Notes under the pieces: generated by a model
Databases searched by the model: none
What the model was told of the DNA's origin: nothing
What the model saw: the letters and a program-made list of their open reading frames with translations, nothing else
NCBI RefSeq assembly: GCF_001426525.1
Contig: NZ_LMEW01000035.1
Coordinates: 383,060 to 447,059 of the forward strand
DNA length: 64,000 bases
Source of the DNA: Massilia sp. Root133
Lineage (GTDB): Bacteria > Pseudomonadota > Gammaproteobacteria > Burkholderiales > Burkholderiaceae_D
Reading direction: 5' to 3'
Shown here: one piece after another, positions 56,409 to 64,000 of the stretch
Numbering within the stretch: position 1 is the first letter of the stretch
Layout: the number at the start of each line of letters is the position of its first letter
Position numbers and translations under genes: made by a program

Positions 56409-57209
56409 ATGTCCCGTATCGCACAAACTTTCGACGCCCTCAAGGAACAGGGCAAGACCGGCCTCGTCACCTTCATCACCGCCGGCGACCCGGCCCCGGA
56501 ACTGACCGTCCCGCTGCTGCATGCCCTCGTGGAAGGCGGCGCCGACGTCCTTGAACTGGGTGTCCCGTTCTCCGACCCGATGGCGGAAGGCCCCGTCATC
56601 CAGCGCGCCTGTGAGCGGGCGCTCACTTTCGGCGTCAGCATGACTGACGTGTTCGGCTACGTCGCCGAGTTTCGAAAAACGAACCAGCACACGCCGGTCG
56701 TGCTGATGGGCTACGCGAACCCGATCGAGCGCATGGGCCAGAGCGAATTCGTCCGCCGCGCGAAGGCGGCCGGTGCCGACGGCGCCATCGTCGTCGACTA
56801 CCCGCCGGAGGAATGCGAAGCGTTCGCGGCCGAGATGAAGGCCAACGACCTCGACGTGATCTTCCTGCTCGCGCCGACGTCGACCACGGAACGCGTGAAG
56901 CAGGTGGCGCGCCACGGCAGCGGCTTCAGCTACTACGTGTCGCTGAAGGGCGTGACGGGTGCCGGCGGCATCGACACGGCCGACGTGGCCAAGCGCGTGG
57001 CCGCGATCCGCGAGCACGTCAAGCTGCCGATCGGCGTGGGCTTCGGCATCCGCGACGCGCAGACGGCGAAATCGGTGGCCAGCGTCGCCGACGCGGTCGT
57101 CATCGGCAGCCGCATCATCCAGGAACTGGAAAACACGCCGAAAGAGCAGGGGCCCGCGGCCGTGCGCGCCTTCGTCGCCGGGATCCGGGAAGCGCTGGAC
57201 GCCCGCTGA
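56409..57209 (+). CDS. trpA: tryptophan synthase alpha subunit
   Basis: 266 residues, a TIM barrel that releases indole from indole-3-glycerol phosphate. The catalytic Glu49 is in VLELGVPFSDP. The position equal to E. coli Asp60 is Glu60 (DPMAEGP). The phosphate-binding loops GVTGAGG and GFGIRDAQ are normal. It starts 84 bases after trpB with AGGAATAACAGC upstream. REP-like copy 5 follows and may end the transcript. Confidence 0.97.
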   Translation: MSRIAQTFDALKEQGKTGLVTFITAGDPAPELTVPLLHALVEGGADVLELGVPFSDPMAEGPVIQRACERALTFGVSMTDVFGYVAEFRKTNQHTPVVLMGYANPIERMGQSEFVRRAKAAGADGAIVVDYPPEECEAFAAEMKANDLDVIFLLAPTSTTERVKQVARHGSGFSYYVSLKGVTGAGGIDTADVAKRVAAIREHVKLPIGVGFGIRDAQTAKSVASVADAVVIGSRIIQELENTPKEQGPAAVRAFVAGIREALDAR

Positions 57210-57226
57210 GCTGCGCCAAATCAAAC

Positions 57227-57278
57227 CGGGGTCAGAGCCCGATTTTGGGAAATTGCTCAAAATCGGGCTCTGACCCCG
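57227..57278. repeat. REP-like palindrome, copy 5 (longest stem), possible trpA terminator
   Basis: A 21-bp perfect inverted repeat: left arm at 57227-57247 (beginning CGGGGTCAGAGCCCGATTTT), right arm at 57258-57278, loop GGAAATTGCT. A TTTTTT run starts 3 bases after it. It shares core sequence with copy 1. Placed 18 bases after the trpA stop, it can act as a terminator. Confidence 0.85.
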
Positions 57279-57366
57279 AAGTTTTTTGATGCGGCCGATT
57301 TTCTTGGTGGAAACGTAGGCATACAGTGGCAGGGCAGTTCCCCTTCACTCAACCCCGGCATCCATC

Positions 57367-57651
57367 ATGAAAAAACAAATCGTGCAGGTTTCCGTCGTGC
57401 AGTCGGCCAAGGTCATGGCCGCTGTCTATCTCATCACCGCCATCCCCGTCGTCGTACTGGCCGGGTTGTTCATGTCATCGTTCATGCCTGCAGGCGCCGG
57501 CATCGCCATGCTGATCATGATGCCGGTGGCCTACGCGGTAGGCGCCTTCATCGGCGCTGCCTTCGGTGCGTGGATTTACAATCTGGTCGCAGCCCGCATC
57601 GGCGGCTTCGAATTCACGACGGCGGAGGTCGGCGAGGCTGCCGTGCGCTGA
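57367..57651 (+). CDS. small membrane protein, DUF3566-like, 94 aa
   Basis: A short N-terminal beta-type segment (MKKQIVQVSVVQSAKVMAA) is followed by two membrane helices at about 20-40 and 44-75 with small-residue packing (GAFIGAAFGAWIYN). It ends in a soluble tail (ARIGGFEFTTAEVGEAAVR). The layout resembles small DUF3566-type membrane proteins, but I am not certain of the family. It has its own leader after the REP-like repeat, and accD follows with a separate promoter, so it is likely a monocistron. Confidence 0.65.
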   Translation: MKKQIVQVSVVQSAKVMAAVYLITAIPVVVLAGLFMSSFMPAGAGIAMLIMMPVAYAVGAFIGAAFGAWIYNLVAARIGGFEFTTAEVGEAAVR

Positions 57652-57749
57652 CGCCGGGATCGTGCACGACATTACCGGGGCCAAGCGCCCCGGTTCTCAT
57701 GTCTGCTAGCGCAACTTTGCTAAGAAGGCAAGTAATTAACGGCAAGAAT

Positions 57750-57778
57750 TCGACAAGCCTGATGCGAACGGCTACACT
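57750..57778 (+). promoter_or_regulatory. sigma-70-type promoter of accD
   Basis: TCGACA (57750-57755), a 17-base spacer, then TACACT (57773-57778). The end of the -10 box is 35 bases before the accD ATG. Confidence 0.6.
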
Positions 57779-57813
57779 ACGCCCAATTCCAGAATTGCCG
57801 CAAAGGAGAGAAC

Positions 57814-58686
57814 ATGAGTTGGTTGGAAAAGCTGCTGCCCCCCCGGATCCAGCGCTCCGATGCCGCCAAACGCCAGACCATGCCCGAAGGCCTGTGGGTC
57901 AAGTGCCCGTCGTGCGAGTCGGTCCTGTACCGCGCCGACCTGGAGTCGAACCTGCATGTCTGCCCGAAATGCAGCCACCACATGCGCATCCGCGCCCGCG
58001 AGCGCCTCGACGCGCTGCTCGACGAGGGCGGCCGCTACGAGATCGGCCAGGACGTGCTGCCGGTCGATACCCTCAAGTTCAAAGACAGCAAGAAATATCC
58101 TGATCGTCTGAAGGACGCGATGGAAGCCACCGGCGAGACCGATTCGATGGTCGTGCAGGGCGGTTCGATCATGAGCCTGCCGGTCGTGGTCGCCTGCTTC
58201 GCCTATGAATTCATGGCCGGCACGATGGGTTCCGTGAACGGCGAGCGCTTCGTGCGCGGCGCCCAGGTGGCGCTCGAGCAGAAGGTGCCGTTCATCTGCA
58301 TTACCGCCAGCGGCGGCGCGCGCATGCAGGAAGGCCTGCTGTCGTTGATGCAGATGGCCAAGACCACGTCGATGCTGACCAAGCTGGCCGAGAAAAAACT
58401 GCCGTTCATCAGCGTGCTGACCGACCCGACGACGGGCGGCGTGTCCGCTTCGTTCGCGTTCATGGGCGACGTCGTCATCGCCGAACCGAAGGCCCTGATC
58501 GGCTTCGCAGGTCCGCGCGTGATCGAGAACACGGTGCGTGAAAAACTGCCGGAAGGCTTCCAGCGTTCCGAGTTCCTGCTGCAAAAAGGCGCCATCGACA
58601 TGATCGTCGACCGCCGCAAGATGCGCGAAGAAATCGCGCAACTGCTCGCCCTGCTGCAAAGCCAGCCGGCCGACGTCATCGCCTGA
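57814..58686 (+). CDS. accD: acetyl-CoA carboxylase carboxyltransferase subunit beta
   Basis: 290 residues. The zinc ribbon Cys31, Cys34, Cys50, Cys53 (CPSCESVLYRADLESNLHVC and PKCSHH) is complete. The crotonase-fold carboxyltransferase follows, with ITASGGARMQEG and DPTTGGVSASFA forming the oxyanion and CoA regions. It works with AccA in malonyl-CoA formation. An AAAGGAGAGAAC ribosome site and a clear promoter precede it. A very stable hairpin separates it from folC. Confidence 0.97.
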   Translation: MSWLEKLLPPRIQRSDAAKRQTMPEGLWVKCPSCESVLYRADLESNLHVCPKCSHHMRIRARERLDALLDEGGRYEIGQDVLPVDTLKFKDSKKYPDRLKDAMEATGETDSMVVQGGSIMSLPVVVACFAYEFMAGTMGSVNGERFVRGAQVALEQKVPFICITASGGARMQEGLLSLMQMAKTTSMLTKLAEKKLPFISVLTDPTTGGVSASFAFMGDVVIAEPKALIGFAGPRVIENTVREKLPEGFQRSEFLLQKGAIDMIVDRRKMREEIAQLLALLQSQPADVIA

Positions 58687-58697
58687 TTCGCTGTCAC

Positions 58698-58736
58698 CGC
58701 GCGGCCGGCTGCTTGTGCAAAGCAGCCGGCCGCGCG
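58698..58736 (+). other. 17-bp perfect hairpin between accD and folC
   Basis: CGCGCGGCCGGCTGCTT (58698-58714), loop GTGCA, AAGCAGCCGGCCGCGCG (58720-58736). There is no T tract. It starts 12 bases after accD and ends 18 bases before folC, so it probably controls relative expression or message stability. Confidence 0.65.
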
Positions 58737-58754
58737 CATTCCGGAAGCCATCCC

Positions 58755-60053
58755 ATGCCTAACCTGCCGACTACCTTGCCCGACTGGCTGGCGCTGCTCG
58801 AGTCGCGCCATGCCGAAACCCACATCGACATGGGCCTGGACCGTGTGCGCGCCGTCAAGGAGCGCGTGGGCCTCGCCTTTTCCTGCCCCGTGATCATGGT
58901 CGCGGGCACCAACGGCAAGGGCTCGACCTGCGCCATGCTGGAAGCCATCCTGCTGCAGAGCGGCTACAAAGTCGGCCTGTACATCAAGCCGCACTTCCTC
59001 GACTTCAACGAGCGCGCCCGCATCAACGGCGACATGGCCAGCGACGACAAGCTCATCGCCGCCTTCAACGACGTCGAGGCGCGCCGCGGCGACATCGACC
59101 TCACGTATTTCGAATTCACGACGCTCGCGATCATGCACCTGCTGTCGACGTCCGGCGTCGACGTGGCGATCCTGGAAGTGGGCCTCGGCGGCCGCCTGGA
59201 TGCCGTGAACGTGATCGATGCGGACGTGTCCATCGTCACGAGCATCGACATCGACCACAAGGATTATCTCGGCGACACGCGCGAAGAGATCGGCTTCGAG
59301 AAGGCCGGCATCTTCCGTCCCGGGAAGCCCGCGATCTGCAGCGATCCGCAGCCGCCGCAAGCGCTGATCAAGCATGCGGAAGACATCGGTGCCGACCTGT
59401 GGCTGCTGGGCCGCGATTTCAACTACCAGGGCGACAAGCAGCAGTGGGCCTACGGCGGCCGCACGCAGCGCCGCAATTCGCTCGCGTATCCGGCGCTGCG
59501 CGGTGCCAACCAGCTGCTGAACGCATCGGCCGCGCTGGCCGCGCTGGAAGCGCTGCGCAACGTGCTGCCGGTCGGCGCGCAGGAAACGCGCGCGGGCCTC
59601 GCGATGGTCGAATTGCCGGGTCGCTTCCAGGTGCTGGCGGGCCGTCCGACGACGATCCTCGACGTCGCGCACAACCCGCACGCGGCCGCGACGCTCGCCC
59701 AGAACCTGGGCAATATGGGGTTCCACCGTTTCACGTACGCCGTGTTCGGCATCATGCAGGACAAGGACATCGACGCCGTCATCGCCCACCTGGCGCCGAC
59801 CATCGACCACTGGTGCGTGACGGCGCTGCCGTCGCCCCGGTCGGCCGACCCGGCCGTGCTGGCCGAGAAGCTGCAGGCATTGAAGCCGAGTGGTGCGAAA
59901 GACGACGAATTCTCGGTCAAAACGTTCGCGAATCCGGCCGATGCATTCGCAGATGCAACAAGCCGGGCCGGACAGGATGATAGAATAGTGGTCTTTGGCT
60001 CGTTCTATACCGTGGCTGGCGTGATGGCAGCCCGTAAATCCTCTCTTCATTGA
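58755..60053 (+). CDS. folC: bifunctional folylpolyglutamate synthase/dihydrofolate synthase
   Basis: 432 residues of the Mur-ligase superfamily. The P-loop is VAGTNGKGSTCAMLEAILLQ, followed by the Mg/substrate segment VGLYIKPHFLDFNERARING. Further motifs are TYFEFTTLAIMHLL, EVGLGGRLDAVN, SIDIDHKDYLG, and the C-terminal LDVAHNPHA. It adds Glu to dihydropteroate and folates. The start is MPNLPTTLPDWL; the longer frame includes the hairpin. The next gene begins 11 bases after the stop. Confidence 0.95.
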   Translation: MPNLPTTLPDWLALLESRHAETHIDMGLDRVRAVKERVGLAFSCPVIMVAGTNGKGSTCAMLEAILLQSGYKVGLYIKPHFLDFNERARINGDMASDDKLIAAFNDVEARRGDIDLTYFEFTTLAIMHLLSTSGVDVAILEVGLGGRLDAVNVIDADVSIVTSIDIDHKDYLGDTREEIGFEKAGIFRPGKPAICSDPQPPQALIKHAEDIGADLWLLGRDFNYQGDKQQWAYGGRTQRRNSLAYPALRGANQLLNASAALAALEALRNVLPVGAQETRAGLAMVELPGRFQVLAGRPTTILDVAHNPHAAATLAQNLGNMGFHRFTYAVFGIMQDKDIDAVIAHLAPTIDHWCVTALPSPRSADPAVLAEKLQALKPSGAKDDEFSVKTFANPADAFADATSRAGQDDRIVVFGSFYTVAGVMAARKSSLH

Positions 60054-60064
60054 CGTGACACCGC

Positions 60065-61069
60065 ATGGGCTTGTTCTCCCGTAAAAGCAAGCAGGACCGC
60101 CTCACCGAGGACAGTGGCCGCTTCTACAGCAAGGACGACGACGCCGCGATTGGCGAGCGCGCCCGCGCCAAACGCGCCAGCAATGCCGGTGGCGGCGCAT
60201 CGCGCCGTCCCGGTGCCGACCCCATGCTCCCCGAAAAGAAGCGCGCCCGGCGCCGCCTCGTCGGCGCCATCGCGCTGGCGCTCGCGGCCGCCGTCGGCCT
60301 GCCGATGCTCCTCGATTCCGAGCCCAAGCCGCTCGCCGGCGACATCGCGATCCAGATTCCCGCGAAAGACAAGGCCGCGCCGCTGCCCGTGCCGGCCGCC
60401 GACAAGGCCGTGTCCGCCGCGGACAGCGTCGACAAGGGCGAGGAAGTGGTCGACGCACCGCCGCCCGCGCCCGCCGCGAAGGCCCCGGCCGCCGTCGCCG
60501 CCGCCAGGCCGGAGAGCGCCGCGACGCAGCCGCCGGCCGTGATCGCGCCGAAACCGGAGCCGAAGGTCGAGCACAAGCCCGAACACAAGGAAACGCCCGC
60601 GGCCGAGCACAAGGATGCGAAGGCCGAGGCGCGCCTCGCCGAGAAGGAAAAGGCGGAACGCGCGAAGGCCGAGCACGACCGGGCCGAGCACGAGAAGGCG
60701 GAGCGCCTCGCGCGTGAAGCCCGCGACAAGGCCAAGGCCAAAGCCGAGGACAAGCCCGTGAAGCCGAAGGACGACGCGGCGCGCGCCATGGCCATCCTGG
60801 AAGGCAAGCCGGCGGAGAAGGACAAACCGGCCGAGGCCTCGTCGCAGCGCTTCGTGCTGCAGGTGGCCGCGCTGTCGAGCCAGGAAAAGGCGGCGGAAGT
60901 GCAAGCGAAGCTGCGCGAAGCGGGCATCTCGTCGTACACGCAGAAGACGTCCACCCCCTCCGGCGAACTGATCCGCGTTAGAGTCGGCCCCCTGAACAAG
61001 GAAGACGCCGAGAAAGTACGCGCCAAGCTGGGCCGCCTGGGCTTGTCCGGCGCCATGACCCCGGTCTGA
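60065..61069 (+). CDS. SPOR domain-containing inner-membrane protein (DedD-like)
   Basis: 334 residues. The N-terminus is cytoplasmic and basic. One transmembrane helix lies near 62-80 (LVGAIALALAAAVGLPMLL). A long periplasmic linker of Ala/Pro and then Lys/Glu-rich charged repeats (about 95-255) follows. The C-terminal SPOR domain (FVLQVAALSSQEKAAEVQAK to LGLSGAMTPV) binds denuded glycan strands at the division septum. The position between folC and cvpA matches dedD in E. coli. It probably takes part in cell constriction. Domain boundaries are estimated by eye. Confidence 0.88.
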   Translation: MGLFSRKSKQDRLTEDSGRFYSKDDDAAIGERARAKRASNAGGGASRRPGADPMLPEKKRARRRLVGAIALALAAAVGLPMLLDSEPKPLAGDIAIQIPAKDKAAPLPVPAADKAVSAADSVDKGEEVVDAPPPAPAAKAPAAVAAARPESAATQPPAVIAPKPEPKVEHKPEHKETPAAEHKDAKAEARLAEKEKAERAKAEHDRAEHEKAERLAREARDKAKAKAEDKPVKPKDDAARAMAILEGKPAEKDKPAEASSQRFVLQVAALSSQEKAAEVQAKLREAGISSYTQKTSTPSGELIRVRVGPLNKEDAEKVRAKLGRLGLSGAMTPV

Positions 61070-61082
61070 TTCGATTGAAGCC

Positions 61083-61571
61083 GTGACGATTTTCGACTAC
61101 GTGGTGTTGTTCATCCTGATCTCGTCGGTCGTCATCAGCACCATGCGCGGCCTGGTGAAGGAAATCCTGTCGCTGGTCGGCTGGGTGGCGGCCTTCATCG
61201 TGGCCAACGCCTTCGGCGCGAAACTGGCACCCATGCTACCATCCGTGATTCCGGGCGAAGCCTTGCGGCTGATCGTTGCCTTCATTGCACTGTTCCTCGG
61301 CGTGCGCGTGCTGATGGGCCTGCTGGCCCTTGCGATCAGCGCCCTGATCGAGGCCTCCGGCCTGTCCCTGGCCGACCGCGGACTCGGCGGCCTGTTCGGA
61401 TTGGGCCGGGGTATTGTGATCGTGCTGGCCGGCGTCATATTGTGCGGGATGACATCCATCCCCCAACAGGCTTTCTGGAAAGACGCGCTGTTCTCGCCCA
61501 TGGCGGAAACCGGAGCGCGCACAGTCAAACCTTTCTTGCCCGCTGCCTTCGCGCAGCACGTGCAGTTTTGA
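61083..61571 (+). CDS. cvpA: CvpA family protein
   Basis: 162 residues with four predicted membrane helices. The family opening TIFDYVVLFILISSVVISTM and the G-L-V-K-E-I-L-S-L-V-G-W segment are clear. In E. coli, CvpA is required for colicin V production and affects envelope stress tolerance; a transport-like role is suspected. It uses a GTG start with a weak ribosome site, 13 bases after the SPOR gene, and precedes purF as in many proteobacteria. Confidence 0.93.
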   Translation: MTIFDYVVLFILISSVVISTMRGLVKEILSLVGWVAAFIVANAFGAKLAPMLPSVIPGEALRLIVAFIALFLGVRVLMGLLALAISALIEASGLSLADRGLGGLFGLGRGIVIVLAGVILCGMTSIPQQAFWKDALFSPMAETGARTVKPFLPAAFAQHVQF

Positions 61572-61611
61572 AACACCCTTTTGTCTAGCTGTCCAAGTTT
61601 AGGAGCACACC

Positions 61612-63135
61612 ATGTGTGGCATCGTCGGCGTCGTCTCGCAAGCCCCCGTCAACCAGCTGTTATATGATGCGTTGCTGCTGTTGCAGCACCGCGGTCAGGA
61701 CGCAGCGGGGATTGCAACCAATCACAGCAGCATGTTCTCGATGTACAAGGCCAACGGCCTCGTGCGAGACGTCTTCCGCACGCGTAACATGCGTTCGCTG
61801 CAAGGCAATTCCGGCATTGGCCACTGCCGCTACCCGACCGCCGGCTCGTCCAGCGAAGAGGAAGCGCAGCCGTTCTACGTGAATGCCCCGTTCGGCATCA
61901 CCCTCGCGCACAACGGTAACCTCACGAACCAGGAACAACTGAAGGAAGAGCTGTTCCGCATCGACCGCCGCCACGTCAACACGAACTCCGACTCGGAAGT
62001 CCTGCTGAACGTGCTGGCCCACGAGATCGCCACGGCCGCCGACGGCTACTCGCTCGATCCGGACGCCGTGTTCAAGGCCGTCGCGCACGTGCACCGCCGC
62101 GTGCGCGGCGCGTACGCCGTCATCGCCCAGATCGCCGGCCACGGCCTGCTCGCGTTCCGCGACCCGTTCGGCATCCGCCCGCTGTGCCTCGGCATCAACG
62201 AGACGGAGAACGGCCCCGAATACCTCGTCGCCAGCGAATCCGTCGCGCTGGAAGGCCTGGGCTTCCGCTTCGTGCGCGACATCGCGCCGGGCGAAGCCGT
62301 CTGGGTCGACGCCGACCGCCAGCTGCACACCCGCCAGTGCGCCGAGAATCCGTCGCTGAATCCGTGCGCGTTCGAATACGTCTACCTGGCCCGCCCGGAC
62401 TCCGTGATCGACGGCGCCTCCGTGTACGCCACCCGACTGCGCATGGGCGAATACCTGGCCGAGAAGATCCGCAAGGAGATTCCGGTCGAAGAGATCGACG
62501 TCGTGATGCCGATTCCGGATTCGTCGCGTCCGGCCGCCATCCAGCTCGCGCTGAAACTGGGCGTCGAATACCGCGAAGGCTTCATCAAGAACCGCTACGT
62601 CGGCCGCACGTTCATCATGCCGGGCCAGGCGATGCGCAAGAAGTCGGTGCGCCAGAAGCTGAACGCGATCCCGTCCGAATTCAAGGACAAGAACGTGCTG
62701 CTCGTCGACGACTCCATCGTGCGCGGCACGACGAGCCGCGAGATCGTGCAGATGGCGCGCGAATCGGGCGCCCGCAAGGTGTTCTTCGCGTCCGCCGCGC
62801 CGCCGGTCCTGTACCCGAACGTGTACGGCATCGACATGCCGACGCGCGACGAGCTGATCGCCCATGGCCGCACCGTCGAGGAAGTGTGCCGCGAGATCAC
62901 GGCCGACCGCCTCGTCTACCAGGACCTCGATGCGCTGAAGAAGTCGATCTCCGACGTCAACCCGGCCCTGACGAACGTGGAAGCGTCGTGCTTCGACGGC
63001 GTCTACGTCACGGGCGACGTCACGCCGGCCTACCTCGACCAGCTGGAGCACGCGCGCCACAAGTCGTCCGGTAAATCGTCGGAAGACATCGTGCGTACGC
63101 AACTGAACCTGAACCCGCCCGTCGCGGCGGAATAA
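61612..63135 (+). CDS. purF: amidophosphoribosyltransferase
   Basis: 507 residues. The first step of purine synthesis, PRPP plus Gln to phosphoribosylamine. The catalytic Cys2 directly follows Met (MCGIVGVVSQ) and needs Met removal. The glutaminase domain has the HNGNL and GHCRYPT motifs. The phosphoribosyltransferase domain has VLLVDDSIVRGTTSREIVQM, the PRPP loop. TTTAGGAGCACACC lies before the ATG. A GTAG-tagged palindrome follows the stop. Confidence 0.97.
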   Translation: MCGIVGVVSQAPVNQLLYDALLLLQHRGQDAAGIATNHSSMFSMYKANGLVRDVFRTRNMRSLQGNSGIGHCRYPTAGSSSEEEAQPFYVNAPFGITLAHNGNLTNQEQLKEELFRIDRRHVNTNSDSEVLLNVLAHEIATAADGYSLDPDAVFKAVAHVHRRVRGAYAVIAQIAGHGLLAFRDPFGIRPLCLGINETENGPEYLVASESVALEGLGFRFVRDIAPGEAVWVDADRQLHTRQCAENPSLNPCAFEYVYLARPDSVIDGASVYATRLRMGEYLAEKIRKEIPVEEIDVVMPIPDSSRPAAIQLALKLGVEYREGFIKNRYVGRTFIMPGQAMRKKSVRQKLNAIPSEFKDKNVLLVDDSIVRGTTSREIVQMARESGARKVFFASAAPPVLYPNVYGIDMPTRDELIAHGRTVEEVCREITADRLVYQDLDALKKSISDVNPALTNVEASCFDGVYVTGDVTPAYLDQLEHARHKSSGKSSEDIVRTQLNLNPPVAAE

Positions 63136-63145
63136 CGCGTATTCC

Positions 63146-63170
63146 GTAGGGCGGGCACCCGGTGCCCGCC
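63146..63170. repeat. GTAG-tagged REP palindrome between purF and metZ
   Basis: GTAG (63146-63149) immediately precedes a 10-bp perfect stem, GGCGGGCACC / GGTGCCCGCC, with a single-base centre (63150-63170). A GTAG-type tetranucleotide before a short GC hairpin is the hallmark of REP sequences mobilised by TnpA-REP (RAYT) proteins. It is unrelated in sequence to the GGGGTCAGAGCCC family. Confidence 0.7.
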
Positions 63171-63201
63171 TGGCGTATCGCGGCCCATCATTCAAAAGAC
63201 C

Positions 63202-64000
63202 ATGAGCGACAAACCCAACTACGGCTTCACCACCACCATCCTGCACAACGATCGCAGGAAGTCGATCGAACACAACTCGCTGCACAAGCCGATCCACACA
63301 TCGGTCGCGTTCGGCTACACGGATGCGCGCCAGCTCGCGTCCGTCTTCCAGGGCAAGGAACCGGGCTTCCGCTACGGCCGCCAGGGCAACCCGACCGTCA
63401 GCGCGCTGGAAGACAAGATCAGCAAGATGGAAGACGGCGTCGCGTCGCTGTGCTTCGGCACCGGCATGGCTGCCATCGGCGCGCTCGCGCAGGCACTGCT
63501 GCGCGCCGGCGACCACGTCGTGTCGTCCTCGTTCCTGTTCGGGAATACCAACAGCCTGTGGAACACGGTGGCCGCGCAGGGCACGGAAGTGTCGTTCGTG
63601 GACGCGACCGACGTCGCGAACGTGGAAGCCGCGCTGAAGCCGAACACGCGTCTCGTGTTCGTCGAGACCATCGCCAACCCGCGCACGCAGATCGCGGACC
63701 TGGCCCGCATCGGCGCACTGTGCCGCGCGCGCGGCATCCTGTACGTCGTCGACAACACGATGACGACGCCCTACCTGTTCCGTCCGAAGGCGGTCGGCGC
63801 GGGCCTCGTCGTGAACGCGCTGACGAAGTCGATCGGCGGCCACGGCATGGCGCTGGGCGGCGCGCTGACGGACACCGGCGTGTTCGACTGGAGCGCCTAT
63901 CCGAACATCGCCGACAACTTCCGCCGCCAGCCGTCCGCCGCGCAGGGCATGGCCCAGCTGCGCGCGAAAGCGCTGCGCGACTTCGGCGCATCGCTGGCGC
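63202..64000 (+). CDS. Cys/Met metabolism PLP-dependent enzyme, O-succinylhomoserine sulfhydrylase/cystathionine gamma-synthase type (3' end missing)
   Basis: The first 266 codons; the gene runs off the right edge. The starting sequence is MSDKPNYGFTTTILHNDRR. Family motifs are YGRQGNPTVSALEDKISKME, the PLP ring stacking segment, and the Schiff-base lysine in NALTKSIGGHG (near 218). Enzymes at this locus after purF are usually annotated MetZ or as cystathionine gamma-synthase family and make homocysteine or cystathionine from acylhomoserine. The exact substrate cannot be settled from the visible part. A long leader (66 bases, with the GTAG palindrome) separates it from purF. Confidence 0.88.
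   Translation, partial: MSDKPNYGFTTTILHNDRRKSIEHNSLHKPIHTSVAFGYTDARQLASVFQGKEPGFRYGRQGNPTVSALEDKISKMEDGVASLCFGTGMAAIGALAQALLRAGDHVVSSSFLFGNTNSLWNTVAAQGTEVSFVDATDVANVEAALKPNTRLVFVETIANPRTQIADLARIGALCRARGILYVVDNTMTTPYLFRPKAVGAGLVVNALTKSIGGHGMALGGALTDTGVFDWSAYPNIADNFRRQPSAAQGMAQLRAKALRDFGASLA

Overview
The window looks like chromosomal DNA of a high-GC betaproteobacterium, most likely Oxalobacteraceae and close to Massilia/Telluria. This is inferred from gene order and protein character, not from a search. The evidence is: the order leuC-(entericidin)-leuD-leuB-asd-fimV-truA-trpF-trpB-trpA-accD-folC-SPOR-cvpA-purF-metZ, which is typical of Burkholderiales; a cphA'/cphA cyanophycin locus with its associated ABC protein and DUF1854 gene; a PEP-CTERM protein; secreted GH30 xylanases; and very strong GC bias at third codon positions. 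No rRNA, tRNA, CRISPR array, prophage or intact insertion sequence was seen.

Layout. 1-2.6 kb: start of a nitroreductase, a MocR regulator and two small unknown genes, all on the minus strand. 2.7-10.6 kb: the cyanophycin locus, with cphA' and cphA leftward and an ABC exporter-like protein plus DUF1854 rightward. 10.7-17.6 kb: an ABC-F ATPase, a glycosyltransferase that seems to start at a rare ATC codon, a PRISE-type reductase, and a UvrA paralogue lacking the UvrB-binding insert. 17.7-23.8 kb: four overlapping or abutting signalling genes (giant hybrid kinase, CheR, CheB without receiver, REC-histidine kinase). 24-26.3 kb: ahpC-ahpF with a good promoter and an OxyR-like site. 26.4-29.8 kb: leftward operon of two GH30 glucuronoxylanase paralogues and a PEP-CTERM protein. 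30-31 kb: AT-richer segment with a receiver-like protein that lost its phospho-acceptor and an untracked 39-residue ORF.

31.1-38.6 kb: a compact DNA repair island, RecQ followed by the ligase-associated set (MBL-fold exonuclease, ATP-dependent ligase, Lhr-like helicase, PdeM phosphoesterase). 38.7-42.3 kb: glycine-zipper envelope protein, Fnr/Crp-type regulator without the Fe-S cysteines, NarL/FixJ response regulator, universal stress protein. 42.7-45.5 kb: cheZ-cheA. 45.7-64 kb: the conserved housekeeping block for leucine, lysine/threonine precursor, tryptophan, malonyl-CoA, folate, purine and methionine synthesis, with fimV and truA embedded.

The most notable non-coding signal is a family of REP-like hairpins (outer arms GGGGTCAGAGCCC/GGGCTCTGACCCC) present five times between 26.4 and 57.3 kb. 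The copies show compensatory arm changes, and two form the 3' ends of reading frames (truA and the PEP-CTERM gene). The most interesting protein-level points are CphA' with a destroyed Mur-ligase P-loop beside an intact CphA, the cyanophycin-linked ABC protein with PH-like and zinc-ribbon additions, and the RecQ plus ligase-associated repair cluster with possible GTAGGA-N4-TCCTAC operators. I found no system I can confidently call wholly undescribed; the cyanophycin ABC/DUF1854 pair and the kinase-CheR-CheB-kinase module are the best candidates for unexplained biology.
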